A DNA stretch of 9,372 bases from an uncultured Anaerococcus sp. (lineage in GTDB: Bacteria; Bacillota_A; Clostridia; Tissierellales; Peptoniphilaceae), in assembly GCA_902488555.1 (NCBI GenBank), contig CABTWT010000044.1:1-9372 (forward strand), in the 5' to 3' direction. Below the pieces are notes generated by a model. That model made no database searches, was not told the DNA's origin, and saw only the letters and a program-made list of their open reading frames with translations. This document shows positions 1 to 7,488 of this stretch, piece after piece. The stretch's first letter is position 1. Each line of letters starts with the position of its first letter. The position numbers were made by a program, and so were the translations under genes.

Positions 1-2001
1 AAGTACTGATTGTCTTGTCTTTTCCCTCATATAATCTTCATTTGATGCTCTTTCAAAAGATTTAGAGGTGAATTGTCCAATTGATGAATTTTCTAATTCA
101 TTTATATTTTCTCTGATTTCGTCAATAAAACGAGATGGCTTATAATATATAGGCTTCCCATAGGCTCTACGAACTTGACTACTAGTTAAGTATAACTTTT
201 CCCTAGCTCTTGTAATTCCTACATAAAATAGTCTACGTTCTTCCTCGATATTCCCTTCATCAATGGATCTTTTGCCCGGAAATAATCCTTCATCCAAGCC
301 AACCACAAAAACAACCGGGAATTCTAGCCCCTTTGCCGCATGCATGGTCATTAGGTAAACTGATTGGTCACTGTCTTCAGTTTTTTCCAAGTCAGATATC
401 AAGCTTAGATTTTCCAGATAATCATAAATTGTATCTTCTGGATTATTTTCTTCGTATTCGCTAGCAGCTGATATAAACTCATTTATATTATCAATTCTAG
501 ACCTATCTTCAACAGAATAGCTAGATTCAAGGGTCTTTAGGTAGCCAGATTTTTCTAAAGTTTCATTTATTAAATCTGTTATTTTATACTTATCCACATT
601 ATCAAATATGTCACTTAGCGGAGTGTAAAACTTTTTTGCTAAATTTTTTAGTCTATCTGATAGTAGATAGTCATAAAGAGGATTTCTTATAAGATCTAAA
701 ATGGATATTTCGTTATTAGTAGCGATCTTCTCCATTTGTTCAATACTCTTATTTCCTATACCTCTTTTGGGCTCATTAATTATTCTTTTTAAAGCTAAGT
801 CATCCTTTGGATTGACAATAATTTTTAGATAAGAGATCAAATCTTTGATTTCTTTCCTATCATAGAATTTAAGTCCACCAACTACCTTATAGTCAATCAG
901 ATTTTTCATAAGAGCTTCTTCAAATGACCTAGATTGAGCATTGGTCCTATATAAAATTGCAATATCCTCTAAAGCATAACCTTGATTTTGTAGGCTTTTA
1001 ATCTCATCAACTACAAATTTACTTTCTTCGCTTTCAACAGAATTGCTCTTATATATAACTTCATCACCATTGTCATTATCTGTCCACAAATTTTTATCTT
1101 TACGATTTATATTATTTACAATCAAAGAATTTGCTGTATTTAGTATATTTGAAGTTGACCTATAATTTTGTTCCAGCTTTATTAGCTTAGCATCTTCAAA
1201 GTCTTTCTCAAAGTTAAGGATATTATTAATATTCGCTCCCCTAAAAGAATATATTGATTGGTCAGCATCTCCCACCACTACAACATTGTTATGGTAGCCA
1301 GCAAAGTACTTTATAAGTTCATATTGGGACTTATTTGTATCTTGGTATTCATCCACATATACATACGTAAATTTGTATTGGTAATACTTTAAAGTTTCTT
1401 TATCTTTAGCAAATAAATCCAGTACCTTTTCAATCAAATCGTCAAAATCAAGAGCATTGTATTCAAACTTTCTTTTTTCATATAGCTTATATATTTCATA
1501 ATACTCATTCTTGTTCTGATAGTAACCATCTATAATTAGAAATTCTTTTGGGCTAATAGATTTATTTTTTAGAGAAGAAATTAAATTTTGGGCACTCCTA
1601 GGACTAATTGTGTCTTTATAACCTAATTCATTTATTATATCTTTAATTAGGGTTTTCTGATCATTAGTATCATAGATAGTAAAATTTGATGTATATCCTA
1701 TTTTTTCAATATTCATCCTCAGAATTCGTGCACAAATAGAGTGGAAAGTTCCTATCCATAAATGACTTACGTCCATATTTAGTAGATTTGAAATCCTATC
1801 TTTCATCTCATTTGCTGCTTTGTTTGTAAAAGTTATTGCTAAAATATTTCTTGGATCTACATTTTCATTTTCGATTAAATTTGCTATACTCGTAGTTAAT
1901 ACACGAGTTTTACCGCTGCCTGCTCCTGCCAATACCAGCAAGGGGCCATTTTTATGTAATACGGCTTGCTTTTGCTTATCATTTAATCCTTCTAATTCCA
2001 T
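1..2001 (-). CDS. pcrA: ATP-dependent DNA helicase PcrA/UvrD (C-terminus cut by window edge)
   Basis: Superfamily 1A 3'-5' DNA helicase acting in nucleotide excision repair, rolling-circle replication and clearing of RNA polymerase or recombinase from DNA. The reading frame is open for 667 codons from the ATG at 2001 to the window edge. Visible motifs are Walker A AGAGSGKT (residues 25-32), motif Ia TFTNKAANEM (57-66), motif II VDEYQDTN (216-223), then GDADQSIYSFRGA and the QNYRS motif, and motif VI FYVGITRARE (592-601). Family members are about 720-750 residues, so roughly 60-90 C-terminal residues are missing, including the tail that contacts RNA polymerase. The start is supported by an AGGAAGGA ribosome binding site about 8 bases upstream. 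A terminator separates it from yerC, and a TATAAT (2030-2025, minus strand) lies just upstream with no convincing -35, so it may have its own promoter. yerC-pcrA adjacency is common in Firmicutes. Confidence 0.95.
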   Translation of the reverse strand, partial: MELEGLNDKQKQAVLHKNGPLLVLAGAGSGKTRVLTTSIANLIENENVDPRNILAITFTNKAANEMKDRISNLLNMDVSHLWIGTFHSICARILRMNIEKIGYTSNFTIYDTNDQKTLIKDIINELGYKDTISPRSAQNLISSLKNKSISPKEFLIIDGYYQNKNEYYEIYKLYEKRKFEYNALDFDDLIEKVLDLFAKDKETLKYYQYKFTYVYVDEYQDTNKSQYELIKYFAGYHNNVVVVGDADQSIYSFRGANINNILNFEKDFEDAKLIKLEQNYRSTSNILNTANSLIVNNINRKDKNLWTDNDNGDEVIYKSNSVESEESKFVVDEIKSLQNQGYALEDIAILYRTNAQSRSFEEALMKNLIDYKVVGGLKFYDRKEIKDLISYLKIIVNPKDDLALKRIINEPKRGIGNKSIEQMEKIATNNEISILDLIRNPLYDYLLSDRLKNLAKKFYTPLSDIFDNVDKYKITDLINETLEKSGYLKTLESSYSVEDRSRIDNINEFISAASEYEENNPEDTIYDYLENLSLISDLEKTEDSDQSVYLMTMHAAKGLEFPVVFVVGLDEGLFPGKRSIDEGNIEEERRLFYVGITRAREKLYLTSSQVRRAYGKPIYYKPSRFIDEIRENINELENSSIGQFTSKSFERASNEDYMREKTRQSVL

Positions 2002-2033
2002 AATTAAATCCTTCCTACCTATTAATTATACTA

Positions 2034-2061
2034 CAAAAAAAGAGTGGCATAAGCCAACTCT
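2034..2061 (-). terminator. Rho-independent terminator between yerC and pcrA
   Basis: On the minus strand AGAGTTGGC, a TTAT loop and GCCACTCT form an 8-bp stem with one bulged T, followed by a run of seven Ts. It lies 30 bases after the yerC stop and just before the pcrA ribosome binding site. It should end yerC transcription and uncouple pcrA from it. Confidence 0.8.
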
Positions 2062-2090
2062 TATATTGTATCTTAGAAATTTACTATTTT

Positions 2091-2414
2091 CTATTTATTA
2101 TTTTCTCTTTGTTTCTTTAAATCTTTTTCTATAAGCTTATCCAAAACAAGGTCATAACCACTTAGACCATAATTTAATGATCTATTAACTCTAGAGATAG
2201 TTGCAGTAGATGCCCCAGTTTCTTCTTCAATTACATTATATGTTTTTCTTATTTTTAGAAGCTTAGCTACGTGTAATCTTTGAGCTATTGATTGAATTTC
2301 TCTAGCTGTACATATATCTGTAAAAAAACTATAACATTCATCAACATCTTTTAACATCAAGATTGCTTCAAAAAGTTCGTCGGTTTGTTCATTTCTTAAT
2401 TTTGAATCTGTCAT
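2091..2414 (-). CDS. yerC: YerC/YecD family TrpR-like DNA-binding protein
   Basis: Small helical regulator of the TrpR/YerC-YecD family, 107 residues, close to the usual length of about 100. The family signature is visible: DICTAREIQSIAQRL (33-47) followed by a helix-turn-helix with EETGASTATISRVNRSL (64-80). The start is supported by an AGGGGG ribosome binding site a few bases upstream. Comparative genomics has proposed that YerC orthologues in Gram-positive bacteria regulate histidine metabolism (HisR). Nothing in this window (no his gene, no recognisable operator) tests that here. A TATAAT lies at 2454-2449 on the minus strand but no good -35 precedes it. In Bacillus the orthologue also sits upstream of pcrA, so the neighbourhood is conserved. 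The family assignment is firm and the regulatory target is unknown. Confidence 0.88.
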   Translation of the reverse strand: MTDSKLRNEQTDELFEAILMLKDVDECYSFFTDICTAREIQSIAQRLHVAKLLKIRKTYNVIEEETGASTATISRVNRSLNYGLSGYDLVLDKLIEKDLKKQRENNK

Positions 2415-2534
2415 ATTTCCCCCTAAAAGGTATTTTCTTTTCTATATTATTATACTACATTATTGTTAAATTGGTATAAAAAATTAAAAATTTTTAACTA
2501 ATAAATTTATGAATATTTTATACTAAAGTATTTT

Positions 2535-3194
2535 CTATTTTTGCTTAGCATTTTTTTCTATCAATTTAAAAATATTCTCACATAAAATTTCATTTCGAGC
2601 AAGTAATGGACCGTGTAGATAGGTTCCAATAGTATTTTTGTATCTAAACCCCTCTGTCTTATCTCTTCCATTATTTCCATTGCCTTCAACCACTATACCA
2701 AAAGGACTTTGGTTATCAGATAAAAATGTAACTCCACCATGATTTTCAAAACCTTCGTAAATATCTCCAGTTAAACTGTCCTTTATTTTTATAGGTCCTG
2801 TGAATCTTTTACTATTTTCCTGATTCTTAGTATAGTGAGGAAATATTGATAATCCTTCTATCTTATTGTTATAGGCATCATAATAATACTCGCCCAGTAG
2901 TTGGTAACCCCCACAAATAGCAAGTAATACCCCTTCATTTTCAATAAATTCCTTTATTTTACTAGCCTTTTCGCCTAGATCTTTTTGGACTATTGATTGT
3001 TCGTAGTCTTGGCCACCCCCAAAAAACACAAAGTCATAATCATTAGGATTAAAATCATCGCCTACAGTAACTGTCTTGGTATTTACTTCATAACCATTTT
3101 TGTGGGCCTCGTGGCTAATAGCCATAACATTACCAACATCTCCATAAGTATTTAGTAAATTACCGTAAAGGTGGCATATATTTATAGTTTTCAT
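2535..3194 (-). CDS. gatD: Lipid II isoglutaminyl synthase, glutaminase subunit GatD
   Basis: Class I glutamine amidotransferase (CobB/CobQ-like) that releases ammonia from glutamine and passes it to MurT. MurT uses it to amidate the alpha-carboxyl of D-Glu in the lipid II stem peptide, giving D-isoglutamine, a step needed for efficient cross-linking in many Gram-positives. The protein has 219 residues. The nucleophile is C94 in LLAICGGYQLLG, and the catalytic His is H194 in GTYLHGPLLARN. D19 (TYGDVGN) and R130 (KRFTGP) match positions important for the Staphylococcus enzyme, as far as I recall. The ATG overlaps the murT stop as ATGA (3191-3194), and a GGGAGG ribosome binding site (3210-3205) lies inside the murT end, so the two subunits are translationally coupled, as expected for a heterodimer. 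The 120 bases downstream are very AT-rich with no clear terminator. Confidence 0.95.
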   Translation of the reverse strand: MKTINICHLYGNLLNTYGDVGNVMAISHEAHKNGYEVNTKTVTVGDDFNPNDYDFVFFGGGQDYEQSIVQKDLGEKASKIKEFIENEGVLLAICGGYQLLGEYYYDAYNNKIEGLSIFPHYTKNQENSKRFTGPIKIKDSLTGDIYEGFENHGGVTFLSDNQSPFGIVVEGNGNNGRDKTEGFRYKNTIGTYLHGPLLARNEILCENIFKLIEKNAKQK

Positions 3195-4519
3195 AAAGCT
3201 AGTACCTCCCTTAGTTTTAACATTGCTGTGTAGGTAGATAGTATATAGATATTATCTGTTTTGGTATTTTTAATCACATCAAAAATTTCTTTTTCGTAAT
3301 CAAATTCTGTAATTTCCCCGTCAAATATTTCTGCTATTTCTAATCGTCTTTTCATATCTTTTTTTCTAATTCCAGAAACGTAAATATCTTTTATATCTAG
3401 GTCTTTTAATTTTTCATAATATGAATCATATATCCAGCTTATATCAGTACCATCTGCATACTTGTCATTCAATAGGCAAATTAGAGATATTTCATTTTCT
3501 TCTAACATCATTAGATCTATTATCTGATTAAGACCAGTAGGGTTTTTTACTAAGTTTATGGTCAGAATTTTACCATCTATAACTACATTTTCTTGCCTAC
3601 CAAAGACATTTTTTTGCTTTTTTAAGCCCTCATAAATCTCTTCATCACTAAGTCCAAGCTCCTTTGCAGCACTTAGAGCAGCTAGAGCATTGTAAACATT
3701 ATATAAGCCACCGACATTGACCTCGTATTTTTTTTCTCCCAATATGAATTCGGAAAAATTAGCATCTAGCTTTACAAGCTCATCTATGCTATATGTGATG
3801 TCAGGTGTATGGAAATCACAATTTGGGCATGCATAGTCGCCTAAAGAAGCATAATTATTTAATCTGTATTTAAGTACGCTGTGACAGTTTGGACACAAAA
3901 TCCCATCTGAATTAAGTTCTGCGTCACGCTCATAGTCATCACTAGCCTTTGAATAATCTCTTATTGCAAAGTAAGACCTGTTAAAATCTTTCATTTCTTT
4001 ATAATTAAATATTGGCAGATCTCCGTTGGCAATTATTTTTGCATCGGGCATAACTTTCATTCCATCAATTAACTTAGCATATATATTATAGATTTCGCCA
4101 AATCTATCCATTTGGTCTCTAAAAATATTTGTGAATACAACATAATCAGCGTTTATGTTTTTGCCAATTTTAACTAGATTAGCCTCATCAACTTCTAGTA
4201 CTGCTATTGTCTCTTCCTTAGCAGGATTATCTAATAATGTTGTGATAATTCCTTGAATCATATTTGATCCAGATTCGTTTGTATAGACCTTGTCATATCT
4301 TTGTTTAAGTATGCTTACCAAAAAATGAGTTGTCATAGTTTTTCCGTTTGTTCCAGTCACGAAAATGAATTTGGTGTTTTTTGATAACTCATCTAGTATA
4401 TCTTTATCTAATTTATAAGCTACATATCCTGGCAGACTAGTGGCGTTATGATTTGTAAGCCTAAGGCCTGCCCTAACTATTTTTGCTATTACTTTTGAAA
4501 ATTTATTTTTAAAACTCAT
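3191..4519 (-). CDS. murT: Lipid II isoglutaminyl synthase, Mur ligase-like subunit MurT
   Basis: Mur ligase-family subunit that phosphorylates the D-Glu alpha-carboxyl of lipid II with ATP and then amidates it with ammonia from GatD. It acts at the cytoplasmic face of the membrane. The 442 residues are full length. Visible in order are the P-loop TGTNGKT (55-61), the Mur middle-domain segment FTNIFRDQMDRFGEI (129-143), a four-Cys zinc ribbon inserted in the middle domain (C209, C212, C231, C234), FGRQE (306-310), LVKNPTGLNQ (323-332) and the C-terminal DUF1727 loop NDKYADGTDISWIYD (351-365). That loop carries the Asp that in characterised MurT-GatD pairs completes the glutaminase triad. The start agrees with the Staphylococcus protein's N-terminus, and no alternative Met occurs before the P-loop. 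No Shine-Dalgarno sequence precedes the ATG. A promoter-like sequence placed for leaderless transcription is listed separately. It overlaps gatD by 4 bases. Confidence 0.95.
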   Translation of the reverse strand: MSFKNKFSKVIAKIVRAGLRLTNHNATSLPGYVAYKLDKDILDELSKNTKFIFVTGTNGKTMTTHFLVSILKQRYDKVYTNESGSNMIQGIITTLLDNPAKEETIAVLEVDEANLVKIGKNINADYVVFTNIFRDQMDRFGEIYNIYAKLIDGMKVMPDAKIIANGDLPIFNYKEMKDFNRSYFAIRDYSKASDDYERDAELNSDGILCPNCHSVLKYRLNNYASLGDYACPNCDFHTPDITYSIDELVKLDANFSEFILGEKKYEVNVGGLYNVYNALAALSAAKELGLSDEEIYEGLKKQKNVFGRQENVVIDGKILTINLVKNPTGLNQIIDLMMLEENEISLICLLNDKYADGTDISWIYDSYYEKLKDLDIKDIYVSGIRKKDMKRRLEIAEIFDGEITEFDYEKEIFDVIKNTKTDNIYILSTYTAMLKLREVLAL

Positions 4520-4525
4520 AGTTTT

Positions 4526-4553
4526 AATATATCTTATAATAAAAGTTAATCAA
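4526..4553 (-). promoter_or_regulatory. Putative leaderless promoter of murT
   Basis: The minus strand reads TTGATT (4553-4548), 16 bases, then TATATT (4531-4526). Counting seven bases past the -10 hexamer puts +1 at 4519, the A of the murT ATG. It lies in the 37-base gap after the acyP stop. The AT-rich background makes chance -10 matches common. The geometry together with the absence of a Shine-Dalgarno sequence is what supports it. Confidence 0.45.
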
Positions 4554-4556
4554 TAG

Positions 4557-4826
4557 TTAGCCAATTATATCAAAAGATTTTTCATCAGCTATTAGATCAA
4601 CTTCAGTTTTATCAATAGATTCAATCCTAATAAATCTTTGGTTTTCTAATTCATATATGAATCTTTTTATACTCTCTACTTTTCCTTGTACATAAGATTC
4701 TACATCATAGTTATATAAATTTTTAACACTTCCTGTTAGATTTAATCTATCAGCTATCATCTTTGCAGTATATCTAAAACCAACTCCCTGAACTCTTCCT
4801 TTAAACAAAATCCTATATCTTTTCAT
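4557..4826 (-). CDS. acyP: Acylphosphatase
   Basis: Small cytoplasmic enzyme of the acylphosphatase fold (89 residues, typical length about 90) that hydrolyses the carboxyl-phosphate bond of acyl phosphates. The family signature GRVQGVGFRYTA (10-21) contains the phosphate-binding loop and catalytic arginine R18. The second catalytic residue is N36 in GSVKNLYNYDVES (32-44). The start is well supported by an AGGAGGA ribosome binding site about 5 bases upstream (minus strand). The gene is divergent from copA across 100 bases and is followed after 37 bases by murT. I found no convincing promoter for it. The enzymatic call is firm. The physiological substrate is not known for bacterial members, and placement beside murT-gatD may be incidental. 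Confidence 0.93.
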   Translation of the reverse strand: MKRYRILFKGRVQGVGFRYTAKMIADRLNLTGSVKNLYNYDVESYVQGKVESIKRFIYELENQRFIRIESIDKTEVDLIADEKSFDIIG

Positions 4827-4859
4827 AAGTTCCTCCTATTTATTTTTAGATACCCTTGC

Positions 4860-4888
4860 TTGACAAAAATAACTAAAAATTGTTTAGT
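4860..4888 (+). promoter_or_regulatory. Promoter of the copA-csoR operon
   Basis: A consensus -35 TTGACA (4860-4865) is followed after 17 bases by TTTAGT (4883-4888), a 4/6 match to TATAAT. The expected start is near 4895, inside the CsoR-type inverted repeat, so repressor binding would block initiation. Confidence 0.6.
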
Positions 4889-4891
4889 AAT

Positions 4892-4916
4892 TCTAACACC
4901 CCCTATGGGTGTTAGA
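4892..4916. promoter_or_regulatory. CsoR-type copper operator (cop box)
   Basis: TCTAACACCC (4892-4901) and GGGTGTTAGA (4907-4916) are perfect 10-bp inverted arms around the five-base centre CCTAT. The core, read on the minus strand as ACCCATAGGGGGT, closely resembles known CsoR sites, which are pseudo-palindromes with a C tract and a longer G tract. It overlaps the predicted copA transcription start and directly abuts the copA ribosome binding site AAGGAGG (4916-4922). The csoR gene lies in the same operon, so autoregulation by copper-free CsoR is the natural reading. Confidence 0.82.
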
Positions 4917-4926
4917 AGGAGGTTAG

Positions 4927-7488
4927 ATGAAACAACGTTATGATATAACAGGCATGACATGCTCTGCTTGCCAGGCTAATGTTACAAGAGCTGTAAAAAA
5001 GCTCGGTGTAAATGATGTCAATGTCAATCTTATCAATGAATCTATGAGTGTTGATTATGATGATGGCAAGATATCAGATGATGATATAATAAATGCTGTC
5101 GAAAGTATCGGATATGGTGCAAGTTTAAAATCAGCCGAAACACCTAAAACGAGTGATAAAAAAAATGAGGATTCATTAGAAGACGAAACCAAACATAGAT
5201 TAAAAGTATCCTTTGCCTTTATGATCCCACTTTTGTATCTAGCTATGGGACCAATGGTAGGATTACCTGTGCCAGATTTTGTAACTGGACCAGAAGGTGC
5301 TTTAAACAATGCCTTCTTACAGTTTTTATTAACTATTCCCGTATTGTTTGTGAATAGAAAATTCTTTACATCTGGTTTTAAGGGCCTTATAAATAGGGCT
5401 CCTAACATGGATACCCTAGTAGCCTTAGGAGCTAGTGCAGCTACATTTTATGGAATATTTTCTATAATGCGTATGGCCTATGGTTTAGGTCTTGGTGATT
5501 TTGATTTAGTTCTTACCTATATGCATAGCTTGTACTTTGAATCAGCTGCTGTGATCCTAACCCTAATTACCCTAGGCAAATATTTTGAAGCAAGATCTAA
5601 GGGAAGAACTAAGGCAAGTTTAGAAAATCTTATGAATCTTGCTCCTAAAAAAGCTACTAGGATAGTAGATGGTAGGCAAGAAGTTGTTGATGTAGATCAA
5701 ATCAATAAAGGGGATATCATCTTAATCAAGCCTGGTGATTCTATACCAGTTGATGGTGTCATAGTAGAAGGTTCTTCAGTAATTGATGAATCTGTTATTA
5801 CAGGTGAATCCATACCAGTAACTAAAAGTATTGATGATCAAGTAGTGACTGCTACTATAAATAAAGATGGATCATTTAAGTTTAAAGCTACAGCTGTTGG
5901 TGAAGATACAACCCTTGCTCAAATCATTAACCTAGTAAATGAGGCTAATGAAACTAAGGCACCAATTGCAAAAATGGCGGATAAAATTTCAGCTGTATTT
6001 GTACCAGCTGTAATTGTTATATCCATACTTACTTTTGCTATATGGATGCTTTTAGGGTATGACTTTGAGTTTGCCTTAAATCTTATGATTTCAGTATTAG
6101 TAATATCATGTCCATGTGCCCTAGGTCTTGCAACACCAATGGCTATAATGGTGTCTACTGGAAAGTCAGCTGAGCTTGGATTGTTATTTAAAAATGCTGA
6201 ATCCCTAGAAAACTTACACAAAGTAGATACAATCCTACTAGATAAGACTGGAACTATTACTGAAGGAAAGCCTGTTGTTACCGATATAGAAACAAGTATG
6301 AGTGAAAAAAACTTCTTAGAGCTTGCAACAAGTATAGAAAGTTCATCAGAACACCCATTAAGTACAGCTATTACTTCTTATGCAGGTGAAAATAATATAC
6401 GCCCAGTTAAGGTGGGTGAATTTAATGCTATATCCGGTAAGGGCATCAAAGCTATAGTAGATTCTAAGACTTATTTTGCTGGTAACCTTAGGTTGATGAC
6501 GGAAGAAAATATTGACCTCGCTAATTATAAAAATATTGCTGAAAAATATGCAAGCCAAGGCAAAACTTCAATGTATTTTGCTGATGAAAGGAAAGTACTT
6601 GGAATTATAGCAGTAAAAGATGTTGCTAAAAATACATCTAAGATAGCAATTGATGAGCTTAAAAACCTAGGTTATGAAGTAACTATGGTAACTGGAGATA
6701 ATAAAGCAACTGCTGAAGCTATTAGATCTGAACTTAATATAGACAAGAAATTTGCAGAAGTTCTTCCTCAAGATAAGGACAAAGTTGTAAAAGAACTCCA
6801 AGATATGGGTAAGAAAGTAACCATGGTAGGTGATGGTATAAATGATGCACCAGCGCTTGCCAGAAGTGATATAGGTATGGCTATAGGTAATGGTACTGAT
6901 GTTGCTATAGATTCAGCTGATGTAGTTTTAATGAGAAATTCATTGCTTGATATAGTTAGTTCAATTGAGCTATCTAAGGCAACTATTAAGACTATAAAGC
7001 AAAATCTATTTTGGGCATTCTTCTATAATGTAATACTAATCCCTCTTGCAGCTGGTTTACTATATCCAAGTTTTGGAATTACCTTAAATCCAATGTTTGC
7101 AGCCTTTGCTATGAGTGTATCATCTATATTTGTATGTATTAACTCATTAAGGTTAAAGGGATTTAGACCTGAATTTAAAAATCAAAAAGAAATTGATAAA
7201 TTATTAGATGAAAACCCAGATGAAAGTAAAGTCAATGAAAATAATAAAGGAGAAAATAAAATGGCAGAAACAAATAAATTATTAGTAAATGTAGATGGAA
7301 TGACATGCAATCACTGTAAAGCAAATGTAGAAAAAGCTTTAAAGGAATTAACATTTGTTGAAAACGCAGAAGTTAATTTAGATAATAAAAACGCTGAAGT
7401 AACATATTTTGGAGCTGCTGACGAGAAAGCTATTGAAGAAGCTATAAGTGAAGCAGGATATGAATATAAGGGTATCGAATATAAATAA
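4927..7488 (+). CDS. copA: Copper-exporting P1B-type ATPase CopA with C-terminal chaperone-type HMA domain
   Basis: Membrane Cu(I) efflux ATPase, 853 residues. The N-terminal HMA domain (about 1-68) has the CxxC motif C12-S-A-C15. Two transmembrane pairs precede the actuator domain with TGES (292-295). The metal-site helix has CPC (395-397), the phosphorylation site is D439 in DKTGT, HP is at 476-477 in the nucleotide domain, TGD at 589-591 and GDGINDAP at 635-642. The last two helices carry YN (700-701) and MxxSS (729-733), the Cu(I) P1B-1 signature. After a charged, Asn/Glu-rich linker (about 750-778) comes a second HMA domain (about 784-853) with GMTCNHC (791-797). A terminal HMA in this position is unusual, and its CNHC motif resembles free CopZ chaperones rather than ATPase HMA domains. 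The ribosome binding site AAGGAGG lies 4 bases before the ATG. csoR follows with a one-base overlap. Confidence 0.96.
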   Translation: MKQRYDITGMTCSACQANVTRAVKKLGVNDVNVNLINESMSVDYDDGKISDDDIINAVESIGYGASLKSAETPKTSDKKNEDSLEDETKHRLKVSFAFMIPLLYLAMGPMVGLPVPDFVTGPEGALNNAFLQFLLTIPVLFVNRKFFTSGFKGLINRAPNMDTLVALGASAATFYGIFSIMRMAYGLGLGDFDLVLTYMHSLYFESAAVILTLITLGKYFEARSKGRTKASLENLMNLAPKKATRIVDGRQEVVDVDQINKGDIILIKPGDSIPVDGVIVEGSSVIDESVITGESIPVTKSIDDQVVTATINKDGSFKFKATAVGEDTTLAQIINLVNEANETKAPIAKMADKISAVFVPAVIVISILTFAIWMLLGYDFEFALNLMISVLVISCPCALGLATPMAIMVSTGKSAELGLLFKNAESLENLHKVDTILLDKTGTITEGKPVVTDIETSMSEKNFLELATSIESSSEHPLSTAITSYAGENNIRPVKVGEFNAISGKGIKAIVDSKTYFAGNLRLMTEENIDLANYKNIAEKYASQGKTSMYFADERKVLGIIAVKDVAKNTSKIAIDELKNLGYEVTMVTGDNKATAEAIRSELNIDKKFAEVLPQDKDKVVKELQDMGKKVTMVGDGINDAPALARSDIGMAIGNGTDVAIDSADVVLMRNSLLDIVSSIELSKATIKTIKQNLFWAFFYNVILIPLAAGLLYPSFGITLNPMFAAFAMSVSSIFVCINSLRLKGFRPEFKNQKEIDKLLDENPDESKVNENNKGENKMAETNKLLVNVDGMTCNHCKANVEKALKELTFVENAEVNLDNKNAEVTYFGAADEKAIEEAISEAGYEYKGIEYK
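7246..7263 (+). promoter_or_regulatory. Internal ribosome binding site and ATG for a free CopZ-like chaperone within copA
   Basis: Inside copA, AAAGGAG (7246-7252) is followed by an 8-base A/T spacer and an in-frame ATG (7261-7263, codon 779). This falls at the end of the linker and just before the C-terminal HMA domain. Initiation here would give a 75-residue protein ending at 7488, with GMTCNHC at residues 13-19 and the usual length of CopZ (about 70). This looks like a former separate copZ with its own leader that became fused to copA. Whether the site is used cannot be told from sequence. Confidence 0.5.

Noticed and set aside
1820..2134. Plus-strand reading frame of 104 codons
   Set aside because: It is antisense to the pcrA N-terminus (Walker A region), crosses the yerC-pcrA terminator and has no recognisable product.
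2484..2497. TTAAAAATTTTTAA palindrome between gatD and yerC, as operator or terminator
   Set aside because: It is made only of A and T in a region of extreme AT content. As a hairpin it would have about five A-U pairs, too weak for a terminator, and it does not match an operator I know.
4827..4891. Promoter for acyP in the acyP-copA intergenic region
   Set aside because: TATCTA-like -10 candidates exist on the minus strand but none has an acceptable -35. I did not list one.
5055..6558. Minus-strand reading frames within copA (for example 5055-5408, 5919-6221, 6358-6558)
   Set aside because: They lie antisense to the continuous, motif-complete copA frame and have low-complexity translations without recognisable domains. 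They are shadows.
7200..7247. Programmed frameshifting at the copA/copZ junction, as in E. coli copA
   Set aside because: The chaperone domain is already in frame with the pump. The -1 frame has several stops here (7209, 7221, 7227, 7242), but I find no convincing slippery heptamer. Internal initiation explains the layout better.
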